From Romboutsia_C sp015668195 (GTDB lineage: Bacteria; Bacillota; Clostridia; Peptostreptococcales; Peptostreptococcaceae): 64,000 bases of DNA. Made by a program: the position numbers and the translations under genes. The notes under the pieces are model-generated. The model was not told where the DNA came from, searched no databases, and worked only from the letters and a program-made list of their open reading frames with translations. Location: positions 573,464-637,463 of the forward strand of contig NZ_JADPFC010000002.1 in assembly GCF_015668195.1 (NCBI RefSeq), given 5' to 3'. The number at the start of each line of letters is the position of its first letter. Position 1 is the first letter of the stretch. Positions 1 to 8,287 of the stretch are shown here, piece by piece.

Positions 1-1127
1 TTTGTGTCCGATAAAGAATAGAAAGTTCTATTTAATACATCCCTTACTGCTACTGCTATAAGTCCTATTGAATAAAGTCTTAAAGCTACTGCTGTCATAT
101 GTGTTGATTCTACATCAAACTGACCTCTTTGGAATAATATTCTGACTATCGGTTCTGCAAGTACTATAGCTCCTACTGCTATCGGTAGTACAATTAGTAT
201 TATACTATTTGAAGTTTTTACAATTGTATTTCTAAATCCTTCTTTATCATCTGAGTTAGATAGTTTAGAAAGTTTTGGATATATTACGGTTATTATTGAT
301 GCTACAAAAAGCGCCATTACGAAATCATTTAACCTAGATGCAAAGTTTAGTGCTGATACTGGTCCATCACCTAAAGTTGTTGCCAATGCTCTATCTACAG
401 CTATGTTTAACTGAGATATTGATGAACTTATAAGCATTGGTAAAACTAGAATCGACAATTCCTTTATGTGTTGATCCTTTAAATTAAAATACTTACTATA
501 CTTAAATGATTTTTTGAATGCAAATGGTATTTGGAAAATCATCTGACTTGCCATTGCAATTACAGCTCCAATTGCAAGGAACTTAAAATCTGTAAATGCA
601 CTTATTATTATAGATATTATTATTATTATGTTATACGGTGTCCCTATTAATGCTGGTACGGTAAAACTATCATTAGCTTGTAAATAAGAACTTAATAGTT
701 TACTTACACTTAAGAATAATACACCTGGCATCATAATTTTGGTAAATGTTACTGCTGTATTAAATTTATCTCCTTCAAATCCTCCTGCAAGAATATCAAT
801 AAATTCTTTAGTAAATATAAGACCAAATATAGCTATTATAATAGCCATAACAGCACAAATATTTAGCATATTATTGGTGAATTTTAGAGCTTCATTTTCT
901 CCTAAATTTTCTTTTATTTCAATATATTTAGGAATATATATTGTTGCTACTACTGACCCTATAACTGCTATTATTAGACCAGGTATGTTTAGTGTTACTA
1001 AAAACACATCTGCATGTGAACTTGTTCCATAAAAATTGGCTAATACTATTTCTCTAAAGAAACCTAGTACTTTTGAAAGCATAGTACCAACCATAATCCA
1101 AAGTGTCGATTTTGCTACATTTGACAT
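1..1127 (-). CDS. murJ: MurJ/MviN-type lipid II flippase, 3' part cut off by window edge
   Basis: Partial gene: 375 codons from the ATG at 1125-1127 with no stop before the window edge; the family is usually about 510 residues, so roughly a quarter is missing. The N-terminus (MSNVAKSTLWIMVG, then a GFFREIVLANFYG stretch) and the late FYSLSDT motif are typical of MurJ/MviN (MOP superfamily), with many hydrophobic helices between them. MurJ flips undecaprenyl-linked precursors across the membrane; a copy beside a sugar-phosphate transferase could serve wall-polymer export instead of, or as well as, peptidoglycan. A good RBS (GAGGAG) lies just upstream. It starts 16 bp after the stop of the CWB2 gene at 1144, so they are probably cotranscribed. 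C. difficile has an mviN gene in the equivalent place of its PSII polymer locus. Confidence 0.88.
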   Translation of the reverse strand, partial: MSNVAKSTLWIMVGTMLSKVLGFFREIVLANFYGTSSHADVFLVTLNIPGLIIAVIGSVVATIYIPKYIEIKENLGENEALKFTNNMLNICAVMAIIIAIFGLIFTKEFIDILAGGFEGDKFNTAVTFTKIMMPGVLFLSVSKLLSSYLQANDSFTVPALIGTPYNIIIIISIIISAFTDFKFLAIGAVIAMASQMIFQIPFAFKKSFKYSKYFNLKDQHIKELSILVLPMLISSSISQLNIAVDRALATTLGDGPVSALNFASRLNDFVMALFVASIITVIYPKLSKLSNSDDKEGFRNTIVKTSNSIILIVLPIAVGAIVLAEPIVRILFQRGQFDVESTHMTAVALRLYSIGLIAVAVRDVLNRTFYSLSDT

Positions 1128-1143
1128 TTTTTTCTCCTCATTT

Positions 1144-2196
1144 CTAAATAGCTATCTTCATTCCTCTTACAATAATAATGATTATTACAACTAATAAAAT
1201 CATAGCTTTTATAAAACTAGAACTTCTGAACGTATTCCATATACTGTATTGCCCTACTTCTTGGCCTACTTCTATTATCTCAGTTACATTTTTTTCTATA
1301 AATCTTTCTTGATTATGACTAAAATTTTCATTACATATTAATATAGGAATATTCTGCTTAGCTGCTGCTGCAGGAAGTGATAAGTACTGACTTATATCTC
1401 CTTTATTCCCATAACTTATATTGATAGTATATATAGTATCTAAGTTTTTGCCTTTATATAAATCTGTTATGTATTTTGTATTAGTATCATATGGATTTAT
1501 TTCTTTTATTAATTTAACACTTTTTATTCCTTCTTTTGCGTAGTATTTAAATCTTTCTCCATCTCCAACTGCATATACATTTTTAAATTTCTTATTTTTA
1601 ATGTATTTTATGATTGGATCTAGATTATTATCGTCACCCCAAAGTATAGGAATATTATTCTTACAAGCAAAATCACTTATTGCTATGCTATTTTCAATAC
1701 CTGCTGTTGAGCTTATTATTATTACTTCATCTGATTTTTTCTTGCTTTCTTTTTCTATTTCATTAGCTATCTTAATTGCAGTTTCATATCTATCTGCTCC
1801 ATATATACGATTTGTTTCTATTCCTAATTTATTTAATTTCACTTCTACAGTTTTAGATACATTTTTTAATCCACCTATAATTGTTATTTTCTTAATCCCC
1901 GAATCTTTTATATATTTAGTAGTCTTGGAATCTATGCTTTTCCATTCTGTAGTTATTATAGGTGCATTCTTTAAATATGCCAACGGAGTAGCACTAATAG
2001 AATCTATATCAGATTCATCATTTATAAGTATTGCTTCATCAGACTTTCTGAATGCATCTTTATTTATTTGTGTGGATATTTCTTCACTACTACCTCTTAT
2101 ATTTCTAACTTTATATTTATCATTGGCATAAATATTAGACACTGTAGTAGCTATTGTTATTCCCACCAGTAAAGCAATAACTCTATTTTTTTTCAT
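1144..2196 (-). CDS. CWB2-repeat protein with C-terminal transmembrane helix
   Basis: 350 residues. A signal peptide or N-terminal anchor (about 1-25) is followed by three degenerate CWB2 repeats: ATPLAYLKNAPII near residue 70, a GADRYETA motif near 134, and a LPAAAAKQNIPILI segment near 280. The protein ends in a hydrophobic helix (FIKAMILLVVIIIIIV) and a short basic tail. CWB2 repeats normally bind anionic wall polymer noncovalently and need no membrane anchor, so this layout is unusual. The gene sits between the initiating sugar transferase and murJ, where C. difficile has a hypothetical gene in its PSII locus. A role in attaching or sensing the polymer is only an inference. The start is ATG with a moderate AGGATATG-type RBS. 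Confidence 0.78.
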   Translation of the reverse strand: MKKNRVIALLVGITIATTVSNIYANDKYKVRNIRGSSEEISTQINKDAFRKSDEAILINDESDIDSISATPLAYLKNAPIITTEWKSIDSKTTKYIKDSGIKKITIIGGLKNVSKTVEVKLNKLGIETNRIYGADRYETAIKIANEIEKESKKKSDEVIIISSTAGIENSIAISDFACKNNIPILWGDDNNLDPIIKYIKNKKFKNVYAVGDGERFKYYAKEGIKSVKLIKEINPYDTNTKYITDLYKGKNLDTIYTINISYGNKGDISQYLSLPAAAAKQNIPILICNENFSHNQERFIEKNVTEIIEVGQEVGQYSIWNTFRSSSFIKAMILLVVIIIIIVRGMKIAI

Positions 2197-2236
2197 ATCC
2201 TATATCATATCCTTTACTTTATTTTGATTACAATTA

Positions 2237-2268
2237 AAAAAGGCTCTTTTAATTACAAGAGCCTTTTT
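2237..2268 (-). terminator. Intrinsic terminator after the sugar transferase gene
   Basis: 12-bp perfect stem (AAAAAGGCTCTT / AAGAGCCTTTTT) ending in a T-run on either strand. It lies between the stop of the sugar transferase (2290) and the start of the CWB2 gene (2196), so the downstream CWB2-murJ pair probably has its own promoter or depends on readthrough. Confidence 0.8.
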
Positions 2269-2289
2269 AATAATCTAAACTTTTCAAAA

Positions 2290-2973
2290 TTATCTAGCTC
2301 CATCACCTGTTAGTACGACCTTAACAGTTTTAAGAAGTATTTTCATATCTAGTAGTATGCTTCTATTTCTTATATAGTATAAATCTTCTACCAACTTTTC
2401 TTCTGGAGTAATATCGTAACCACCATTTACTTGAGCCCATCCTGTAAGACCAGGTTTTATCGCTAATCTATTTATAAATCCAGGAATGTACTCGTTAAAC
2501 TCAATAGTAAAAGATGGTCTTTCAGGTCTTGGACCTATTATACTCATATCACCTTTAAGTATGTTAAATAGTTGAGGTATTTCATCAATTCTAGTTTTTC
2601 TGATGAAACGTCCAACTTTAGTGATTCTTGGATCGTCTTTCTCCGCCCATTGAGCACCAAATTTTTCGGCATCAGTTCTCATTGATCTTAATTTATATAT
2701 ATAAAATCTCTTACCACCTTTGCCCATTCTTTCTTGCTTATAAGTCATTGGCCCTTTATCCTCTAACTTTATAAGGATCCCAAATATGATCATTATAGGC
2801 ACACCTACTAGTAATCCAATTAAAGATAGTACTATATCTAAACTTCTTTGATATACGCTAAATAATACTGAACCTTTAACTATGCTGTAATCGATATCGT
2901 TGAATAATTGCTCTTTTTCACTATTATAAGTAGTTACATTCATTTCATTTCCCTCACTAGTATAATCATCCAT
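2290..2973 (-). CDS. Initiating undecaprenyl-phosphate sugar-1-phosphate transferase (WcaJ/WbaP catalytic type)
   Basis: 227 residues. One hydrophobic hairpin (about residues 45-70) is followed by the cytosolic catalytic domain of bacterial monotopic phosphoglycosyl transferases: YKQERMGKGGKRF, KLRSMRTDAE, the catalytic Asp-Glu in RIDEIPQLFN, GPRPERP, and KPGLTGWAQVNG. The enzyme moves a sugar-1-phosphate from a UDP-sugar onto undecaprenyl phosphate to start a wall polymer. It lacks the long N-terminal membrane domain of full WcaJ. RBS GGAGG lies 8 nt before the ATG at 2973. In C. difficile the corresponding gene (next to cwp6) is thought to start PSII, the anchor for CWB2 proteins, so it probably makes the ligand for the S-layer proteins in this window. 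Confidence 0.9.
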   Translation of the reverse strand: MDDYTSEGNEMNVTTYNSEKEQLFNDIDYSIVKGSVLFSVYQRSLDIVLSLIGLLVGVPIMIIFGILIKLEDKGPMTYKQERMGKGGKRFYIYKLRSMRTDAEKFGAQWAEKDDPRITKVGRFIRKTRIDEIPQLFNILKGDMSIIGPRPERPSFTIEFNEYIPGFINRLAIKPGLTGWAQVNGGYDITPEEKLVEDLYYIRNRSILLDMKILLKTVKVVLTGDGAR

Positions 2974-3140
2974 ATATTATGCCTCCATATATTGTTATTT
3001 TGCATAAAATATAATTCGACTCATTTTTATATTATACTCAATATTTTGTAGTTAATCAATAAAATAAATGCTTATTAGTTCAAATTATTCTTGATATTTC
3101 AATACTTTTGCTTATTTTCTTAAATTTTTCGACTAATTTT

Positions 3141-5108
3141 TTACTTTAAAGTTTGTTCTATTCCTTTACCTATTTGAACACCTAAAGTCTTTCTTTTTTC
3201 TAATGTATTTAATTTAGATAAATCACTAGAGTTATCTAAGAATGCACTTTCAACTATTACAGCTGGTGCATCAGTTCTTCTTATTACAGAATAGTAATCT
3301 TCACCACTATTAGTTGTTCTAGTTTTTACTCCTCTGTTTTTAAAGTCAAACTTGCTTAATATACTATTTAATATATTAGTTGCTAGTGTTTTACTAGTTC
3401 CACCATTTCTGTCTTTGTATTTGTAGTAAACTTCTGAACCACTTGCTTGCCCATTAAAAGAGTTAAAGTGAACACTTACAAATAAATCTGCACCCATTGC
3501 ATTTGATATGCTAGATCTTTCTGCTAGTGTTATATATTTATCAGTATCTCTTGTTAGAACTACATTAACATTTTTTGATCTTAGATATTCTGTTGTTGAT
3601 AATGATGTATCTAACGTATAATCTTTTTCTAAGTTACTAGTTCCTGGGTCACTTCCACCATGACCTGGGTCGACAACTACAGTTTTACTACCAGCATTAT
3701 GAGGTGATAGTCTATAAGCTATATCATCTATAACACTTTGTCTCATTCCATCCCCTATTTGATAAACCATATCTGCATTTTTAGCATCTAAGTTTGATTC
3801 ATGGTATTTTGATAAATAAGTTTGTGGAGTTATAAGTACTGGTGAACCTAATTTTACTCCAAGTGGTCCTGCTACTAATGCATCTGTAAGCTTATCAGAT
3901 CTTGCTACTAACATAGCATCTAAATTTGTTTGTGGATAGAATTTTGCTATAACTTTTGCATTAGTTTCATTTCTATCTGCACCATATACTCTATTTTTAT
4001 ATACACTTTGTCCACTAGATACATTAGTTATATCTGCCATTTGATCTATAACTTTAGTATCTAATGTTTCTGGTCCACCTATAAAGTAAGAATTTTTTAA
4101 TCCTTCATGTTTTAGCCAATTGTAAGTAGCAGTTGGAACTTTGTATTTTTCTGTTAATATTACTGGTTGTTTATCTTGACCTGCTTTTGTTGCTATAGAT
4201 ACAGCATCTATATCTCCTTTAAATCCTTCTGCTAAATAAACTGTTTGAACATCGTAATAATTATCCATAGATTGTGCTATTTTTAAAGATGTATCATGTC
4301 TATCTATCCCACCAATACGACTAACCTTAGCATTGTTTATTCCTGCTAATTGATTTTGTACTGATGTTGTTATAGTATTTGTACCACCTACTATTATTAT
4401 TTCACTTGGGTTTAAACGCTTTATTTCATTTTTTATAACATCTGGTATATAATTTTGACCAACTGTTAATATTGGTGCATTGTGTACTGCAGCAAGTGGT
4501 GTTGCAGTTATACCATCAGCTACTTTATCTCCATTTATTACAACTAACTTATTGCTTCCATTTTTCCATCCTTCTTGACTTATCTTAGTCGCTGTTTCAA
4601 AATTATCACTACCTACAAGCTTTTTAACAGGTGATGAAGTTCTTTGTATATAGTTTGCCATGCTAGGTAAATCTGATACTATATATTCTTGAGTTATTTT
4701 GTAATCGTCTAAGTTTAATCCCATTTCTTTTAATTTAGACTTATCTAAAGTTTGTGCATTTTCATCGCTATTTACTACTATATTTTCAATTTGCCAAACA
4801 TTTAAATATTCTGGGTCTATATTGAAATTTATAGTTCCTTCATAAGATTTAGTTTGTGGATTGTAATTTAATGTTGTACTTAAAGTTTGGTCATAACATA
4901 AATAATTTAAAGTTATGCTATTTGCTTTTAAGTCTTCTTTAAAAGATATGCTTATCTTTGAAGTGTCTCCATATATAACACTTCTTTTTTCTAAGTTTAT
5001 ATTTATATCTGAACTGTTAATATTAGTTTCGTTAGCAAAAGCCATTGTTGGCACAGCTAACATAGTTGCCATTATTCCTGTTGACAACATCTTTCTTCTC
5101 TTCTTCAT
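3141..5108 (-). CDS. cwp6: Cwp6-like N-acetylmuramoyl-L-alanine amidase with CWB2 repeats
   Basis: 655 residues: signal peptide 1-26 (ending AFA), a unique N-terminal domain to about 160, three CWB2 repeats about 165-460 (VGSDNFETA, GGIDRHDTS, YGADRNETN), and a C-terminal Amidase_3 domain from about 473. Zinc and catalytic residues are visible in DPGHGG, SVHFNS and VESAFLDN. It cleaves the amide between MurNAc and L-Ala in peptidoglycan while bound to the wall. Domain order and its place next to the initiating sugar transferase match Cwp6 of C. difficile. RBS GGAGGAAT lies before the ATG at 5108. The upstream gap contains a putative plus-strand small RNA gene. Confidence 0.9.
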   Translation of the reverse strand: MKKRRKMLSTGIMATMLAVPTMAFANETNINSSDININLEKRSVIYGDTSKISISFKEDLKANSITLNYLCYDQTLSTTLNYNPQTKSYEGTINFNIDPEYLNVWQIENIVVNSDENAQTLDKSKLKEMGLNLDDYKITQEYIVSDLPSMANYIQRTSSPVKKLVGSDNFETATKISQEGWKNGSNKLVVINGDKVADGITATPLAAVHNAPILTVGQNYIPDVIKNEIKRLNPSEIIIVGGTNTITTSVQNQLAGINNAKVSRIGGIDRHDTSLKIAQSMDNYYDVQTVYLAEGFKGDIDAVSIATKAGQDKQPVILTEKYKVPTATYNWLKHEGLKNSYFIGGPETLDTKVIDQMADITNVSSGQSVYKNRVYGADRNETNAKVIAKFYPQTNLDAMLVARSDKLTDALVAGPLGVKLGSPVLITPQTYLSKYHESNLDAKNADMVYQIGDGMRQSVIDDIAYRLSPHNAGSKTVVVDPGHGGSDPGTSNLEKDYTLDTSLSTTEYLRSKNVNVVLTRDTDKYITLAERSSISNAMGADLFVSVHFNSFNGQASGSEVYYKYKDRNGGTSKTLATNILNSILSKFDFKNRGVKTRTTNSGEDYYSVIRRTDAPAVIVESAFLDNSSDLSKLNTLEKRKTLGVQIGKGIEQTLK

Positions 5109-5427
5109 TAATATTCCTCCAAATTCACTTAATTAATATTCTCTCCAAATTTTGTAAAGCAAAAATTCTCCAAATTTTACTCAATATTTAATATTATATC
5201 ATAACAACGTTGAAATTTACAATTTTTTACACACTTTCACCAACTTATCAAACTTTCAAATTTGCTCAATTTTCTTTCTAATTAATTATATATTTATAAA
5301 TTTTTATAATCATATATTTATATTAATAAAAATAATATCATTAATAAATTAATTTATTTAAGCAATTTATATAATGATATTTTGTTACATTTTTGTAATT
5401 ATTTAACATAAATATTTACTTATTCAC

Positions 5428-5456
5428 TCGACTTTTAAAATAAGTTATAGTATAAT
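5428..5456 (+). promoter_or_regulatory. Plus-strand promoter of putative small RNA 1
   Basis: -35 TCGACT (5428-5433) and -10 TATAAT (5451-5456) are separated by exactly 17 bp. It faces against all neighbouring genes, and no ORF with an RBS follows before the terminator at 5511-5543. Confidence 0.65.
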
Positions 5457-5462
5457 TGTCTT

Positions 5463-5545
5463 AGGAAGAAAGAAATTTCTAACATCTCTTTTTTCCGTAT
5501 TTCTCACATAAAAGAGGTCATAGACTTAGTCTATGACCTCTTTAC
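5463..5545 (+). ncRNA. Putative small RNA 1 (antisense to slpA-type leaders)
   Basis: About 83 nt between a 17-bp-spaced promoter and a terminator; no credible ORF. Segment ACATCTCTTTTTT (5482-5494) is identical to 40222-40234, and CGTATTTCTCACATA (5496-5510) is identical to 40252-40266. Because the slpA-like genes are on the minus strand, both segments would be perfectly complementary to the 5' leader of the 704-residue SlpA-like mRNA. A weaker match exists to the leader of the 734-residue one (32993-33022). A similar unit occurs at 8181-8262, so secA2 is flanked by two copies. The existence of a transcript is inferred from sequence only. Confidence 0.5.
5511..5543 (+). terminator. Terminator of putative small RNA 1
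   Basis: 15-bp perfect stem (AAAGAGGTCATAGAC and its complement) with a 3-nt loop, then TTTACTTTTA on the plus strand. Confidence 0.8.
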
Positions 5546-5568
5546 TTTTATAATATTAATAAATAAAA

Positions 5569-5604
5569 TTCCCTTAATATATAAAAAATTATATCTTAAG
5601 GGAA
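5569..5604 (-). terminator. Terminator of secA2
   Basis: TTCCCTTAA / TTAAGGGAA arms immediately after the secA2 stop; on the minus strand the hairpin is followed by AATTTTATTTATT. Confidence 0.65.
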
Positions 5605-5612
5605 TTATCAAA

Positions 5613-7955
5613 TTAATTAAATTTATATAAATATTTTACAGTTTCAATTCTTATAGTTCTATTTAAATCTTCAAACATTTCATATCCTTGAATAGTGTAT
5701 TCTTTAACAGGGTCTTTTTGACCAATAGCTGAAAGTCCTATAACTTGTCTTAACTGATCCATTGTGTCTATATGTTCTATCCAGTTAGTATCCACTACCT
5801 CCAATAATACTTTTCTTTCTAATTCTTTAAGCTTATCTGGTCCTATCATTATTTTCTTTAAGTCATAAACTCTCTTAGATAAATCATAAGTATATTCAAT
5901 AGTTTCTTCAACTGTCATTTTGTCCATACCTGGTATCATTAAAGATTCTTTTGGCATAAAACTAGCATTTAAACTATTTAAGAATCCATAGTAATCCTTT
6001 TGATGTCTTAAATATCTTTGTGCAGTTTCTTCTATTATTCCTTTTACCATCTTTTGTATTGATTCACTTAAATCATCTTTATCTAAAACTTTATTTCTTT
6101 CAGAATATATTACTTTTCTTTGCTCATTTATAACATCATCGTATTTTATAACATTCTTTCTTATTTCAAAGTTTTTACCTTCTATTCCTCTTTGAGCTCT
6201 TTCTACTGCTTTAGATAAGCTCTTTCCTTCTAATGAACCATCTTCATTTGGAGTAATTTTTTTAGCTATTTTTTCTATACTTCTTCCACCATATAGTTTT
6301 ATAACTTCATCTTCTAAACTAACAAAGAATCTTGAAGTACCTGGGTCTCCTTGACGACCAGAACGTCCTCTTAATTGATTGTCTATTCTTCTTGTTTCAT
6401 GTCTTTCTGTACCTATTACATAAAGACCTCCAAGTTCTTTAACCTTAACTTCTTCTTCTTTGTCTTCTGCTCCTAGAGATATATCTGTACCACGACCTGC
6501 CATGTTTGTAGCTATTGTAACTGCATTTAATTTACCTGCATTTTTAACTATCTCAGCTTCTTTTTCATGATTTTTAGCATTTAATACTTCATGTTTTATA
6601 CCTTTTTTCTTAAGTAAAGAAGATAGATATTCTGATTTATCTATTGAAACAGTACCAACTAATACAGGTTGACCAGTTTTATGTATTCTTTCTATTTCAT
6701 TAACTACTGCATTATATTTATCTTCTTCTGTCTTAAATACTAAGTCATTTAAGTCAGCTCTAAGAATTGGTTTGTTTGTAGGTATTGTAACAACATTCAT
6801 ATTGTATGTTGATTCAAACTCACCTTCTTCTGTTTTTGCAGTACCAGTCATTCCTGAAAGTTTTTTATACATTCTAAAGAAGTTTTGGAATGTTACTGTT
6901 GCTAGTGTTTTTGATTCTCTTTTTATCTCAACACCTTCTTTAGCCTCTATTGCTTGATGAAGACCTTCTGAATATCTTCTTCCATCCATTATTCTTCCAG
7001 TAAATTCATCAACTATCATTATTTCATTATCTCTAACTACATAATCAACATCTTTATCCATTAACTTATGAGCTCTTAGTGCTTGATTTATATGGTGATA
7101 TATTTCTATATTTTCTATATTAGTTAAGTTTTCTATACCAAAAAACTTTTCAGCCTTGGTCATACCACTGTCACTAAGTGATATAGTGTTGTCTTTTTCT
7201 TCTATTTCATAATCTTCTTCTATTAAAGTCTTAACAAAAGCATTTGCTAAGTCATATAACTTATTACTTTCATCTCCAGTACCAGATATTATAAGTGGTG
7301 TTCTAGCTTCATCTATAAGTATAGAATCCACTTCATCTATAATAGTAAAGTTTAATTCTCTTTGTACTTTTTCTTCATTATTTGTTACCATATTATCTCT
7401 TAGATAATCAAATCCATACTCATTATTAGTACCATATGTTATGTCACAATTATACTGTGCTTTTCTTTCTGATGGATCTTGGTTTGCAAGTATAACCCCT
7501 ACACTCATACCTAAAAACTCATACACAGGTTGCATGATTTCTTTATCACGCTTAGCAAGATAATCATTTACAGTAATTACGTGTACCCCTTTGCCTTCTA
7601 GAGCATTTAAATATACTGGTGCAACTGCAACTAATGTTTTACCTTCTCCTGTTCTCATCTCAGCTATTTTACCTTGGTGAAGAACTATCCCACCTATTAG
7701 CTGAACTCTATATTGACGCATACCTAAAACTCTCTTTGATGCCTCACGACACACTGCAAAAGCCTCTACTAATATATCATCTAATGTTTCGCCTAATTTT
7801 AACCTTTCCTTGAATTCTTTAGTTTTTCCCTTTAATTGTTCATCACTTAAACCTATCATACTTTCTTCAAGGCTATCTATTTGATCTATAATTTTATTTA
7901 ATGATTTTATTTCATTTTCATCAGCTTTACTGACTAATCTATCTAAAATTGACAT
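5613..7955 (-). CDS. secA2: Accessory preprotein translocase ATPase SecA2
   Basis: 780 residues, close to C. difficile SecA2 and shorter than the housekeeping SecA; the C-terminal zinc-binding tail is absent. Visible are the Walker A motif (MRTGEGKTLVA), the DEVD box (FTIIDEVDSILIDEARTPL), the SGMTGTAKTEEGEF and IATNMAGRGTDI motifs, and the QLRGRSGRQGDPG helicase region. It powers export of S-layer and other Cwp precursors through SecYEG. Its place among CWB2 genes supports the SecA2 rather than SecA1 assignment. The RBS is GGGGAGG and the start is ATG at 7955. The gene is flanked at both ends by the putative small RNA units. Confidence 0.95.
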   Translation of the reverse strand: MSILDRLVSKADENEIKSLNKIIDQIDSLEESMIGLSDEQLKGKTKEFKERLKLGETLDDILVEAFAVCREASKRVLGMRQYRVQLIGGIVLHQGKIAEMRTGEGKTLVAVAPVYLNALEGKGVHVITVNDYLAKRDKEIMQPVYEFLGMSVGVILANQDPSERKAQYNCDITYGTNNEYGFDYLRDNMVTNNEEKVQRELNFTIIDEVDSILIDEARTPLIISGTGDESNKLYDLANAFVKTLIEEDYEIEEKDNTISLSDSGMTKAEKFFGIENLTNIENIEIYHHINQALRAHKLMDKDVDYVVRDNEIMIVDEFTGRIMDGRRYSEGLHQAIEAKEGVEIKRESKTLATVTFQNFFRMYKKLSGMTGTAKTEEGEFESTYNMNVVTIPTNKPILRADLNDLVFKTEEDKYNAVVNEIERIHKTGQPVLVGTVSIDKSEYLSSLLKKKGIKHEVLNAKNHEKEAEIVKNAGKLNAVTIATNMAGRGTDISLGAEDKEEEVKVKELGGLYVIGTERHETRRIDNQLRGRSGRQGDPGTSRFFVSLEDEVIKLYGGRSIEKIAKKITPNEDGSLEGKSLSKAVERAQRGIEGKNFEIRKNVIKYDDVINEQRKVIYSERNKVLDKDDLSESIQKMVKGIIEETAQRYLRHQKDYYGFLNSLNASFMPKESLMIPGMDKMTVEETIEYTYDLSKRVYDLKKIMIGPDKLKELERKVLLEVVDTNWIEHIDTMDQLRQVIGLSAIGQKDPVKEYTIQGYEMFEDLNRTIRIETVKYLYKFN

Positions 7956-8145
7956 ATATTTTTACTGCCTCCCCTAATATTCAATAGAATTCGTCTAGTT
8001 ACATACATTTTTAGCACTAGTTTGTTTAATTTACAACCTTATTATACCATATATCCCCAAATTACTTAATATAAGTAAAAACTATTAATTATATATCTCA
8101 TTTTATTTTTTAATAATTTTTATATTATATATTTTAGTTTTTATA

Positions 8146-8174
8146 TAGACATATAAGTTTAGGTAGTATATAAT
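8146..8174 (+). promoter_or_regulatory. Plus-strand promoter of putative small RNA 2
   Basis: -35 TAGACA (8146-8151), 17-bp spacer, -10 TATAAT (8169-8174). It is divergent from secA2 and convergent with the EAL gene at 8288. Confidence 0.65.
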
Positions 8175-8180
8175 GTAAAT

Positions 8181-8262
8181 ACTTGAAAAATTTAAAACAT
8201 CTCTTTTTTCAAGTATTTCTCACACTGAAAAGGAGCTGACTTTTGTCAGCTCCTTTTCGATT
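8181..8262 (+). ncRNA. Putative small RNA 2 (paralogue of small RNA 1)
   Basis: About 80 nt. A 5' hairpin pairs ACTTGAAAAA with TTTTTTCAAGT and exposes AACATCTC in or near its loop; a single-stranded TATTTCTCACAC follows, then the terminator. ACATCTCTTTTTT (8197-8209) and GTATTTCTCACA (8213-8224) recur in small RNA 1 and in the slpA leader at 40222-40266. TTTCTCACAC is also complementary to GTGTGAGAAA at the GTG start codons of the EAL genes at 9931 and 21329. No ORF with an RBS is present. Function is inferred from complementarity only. Confidence 0.5.
8227..8258 (+). terminator. Terminator of putative small RNA 2, possibly shared with the EAL gene
   Basis: 14-bp perfect stem GAAAAGGAGCTGAC with a TTTT loop. 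T-runs are inside the arms, so it could work in both directions and would also end the convergent EAL gene (stop at 8288). Confidence 0.7.
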
Positions 8263-8287
8263 TATATTGTTGTTTCATTAACTTTTT

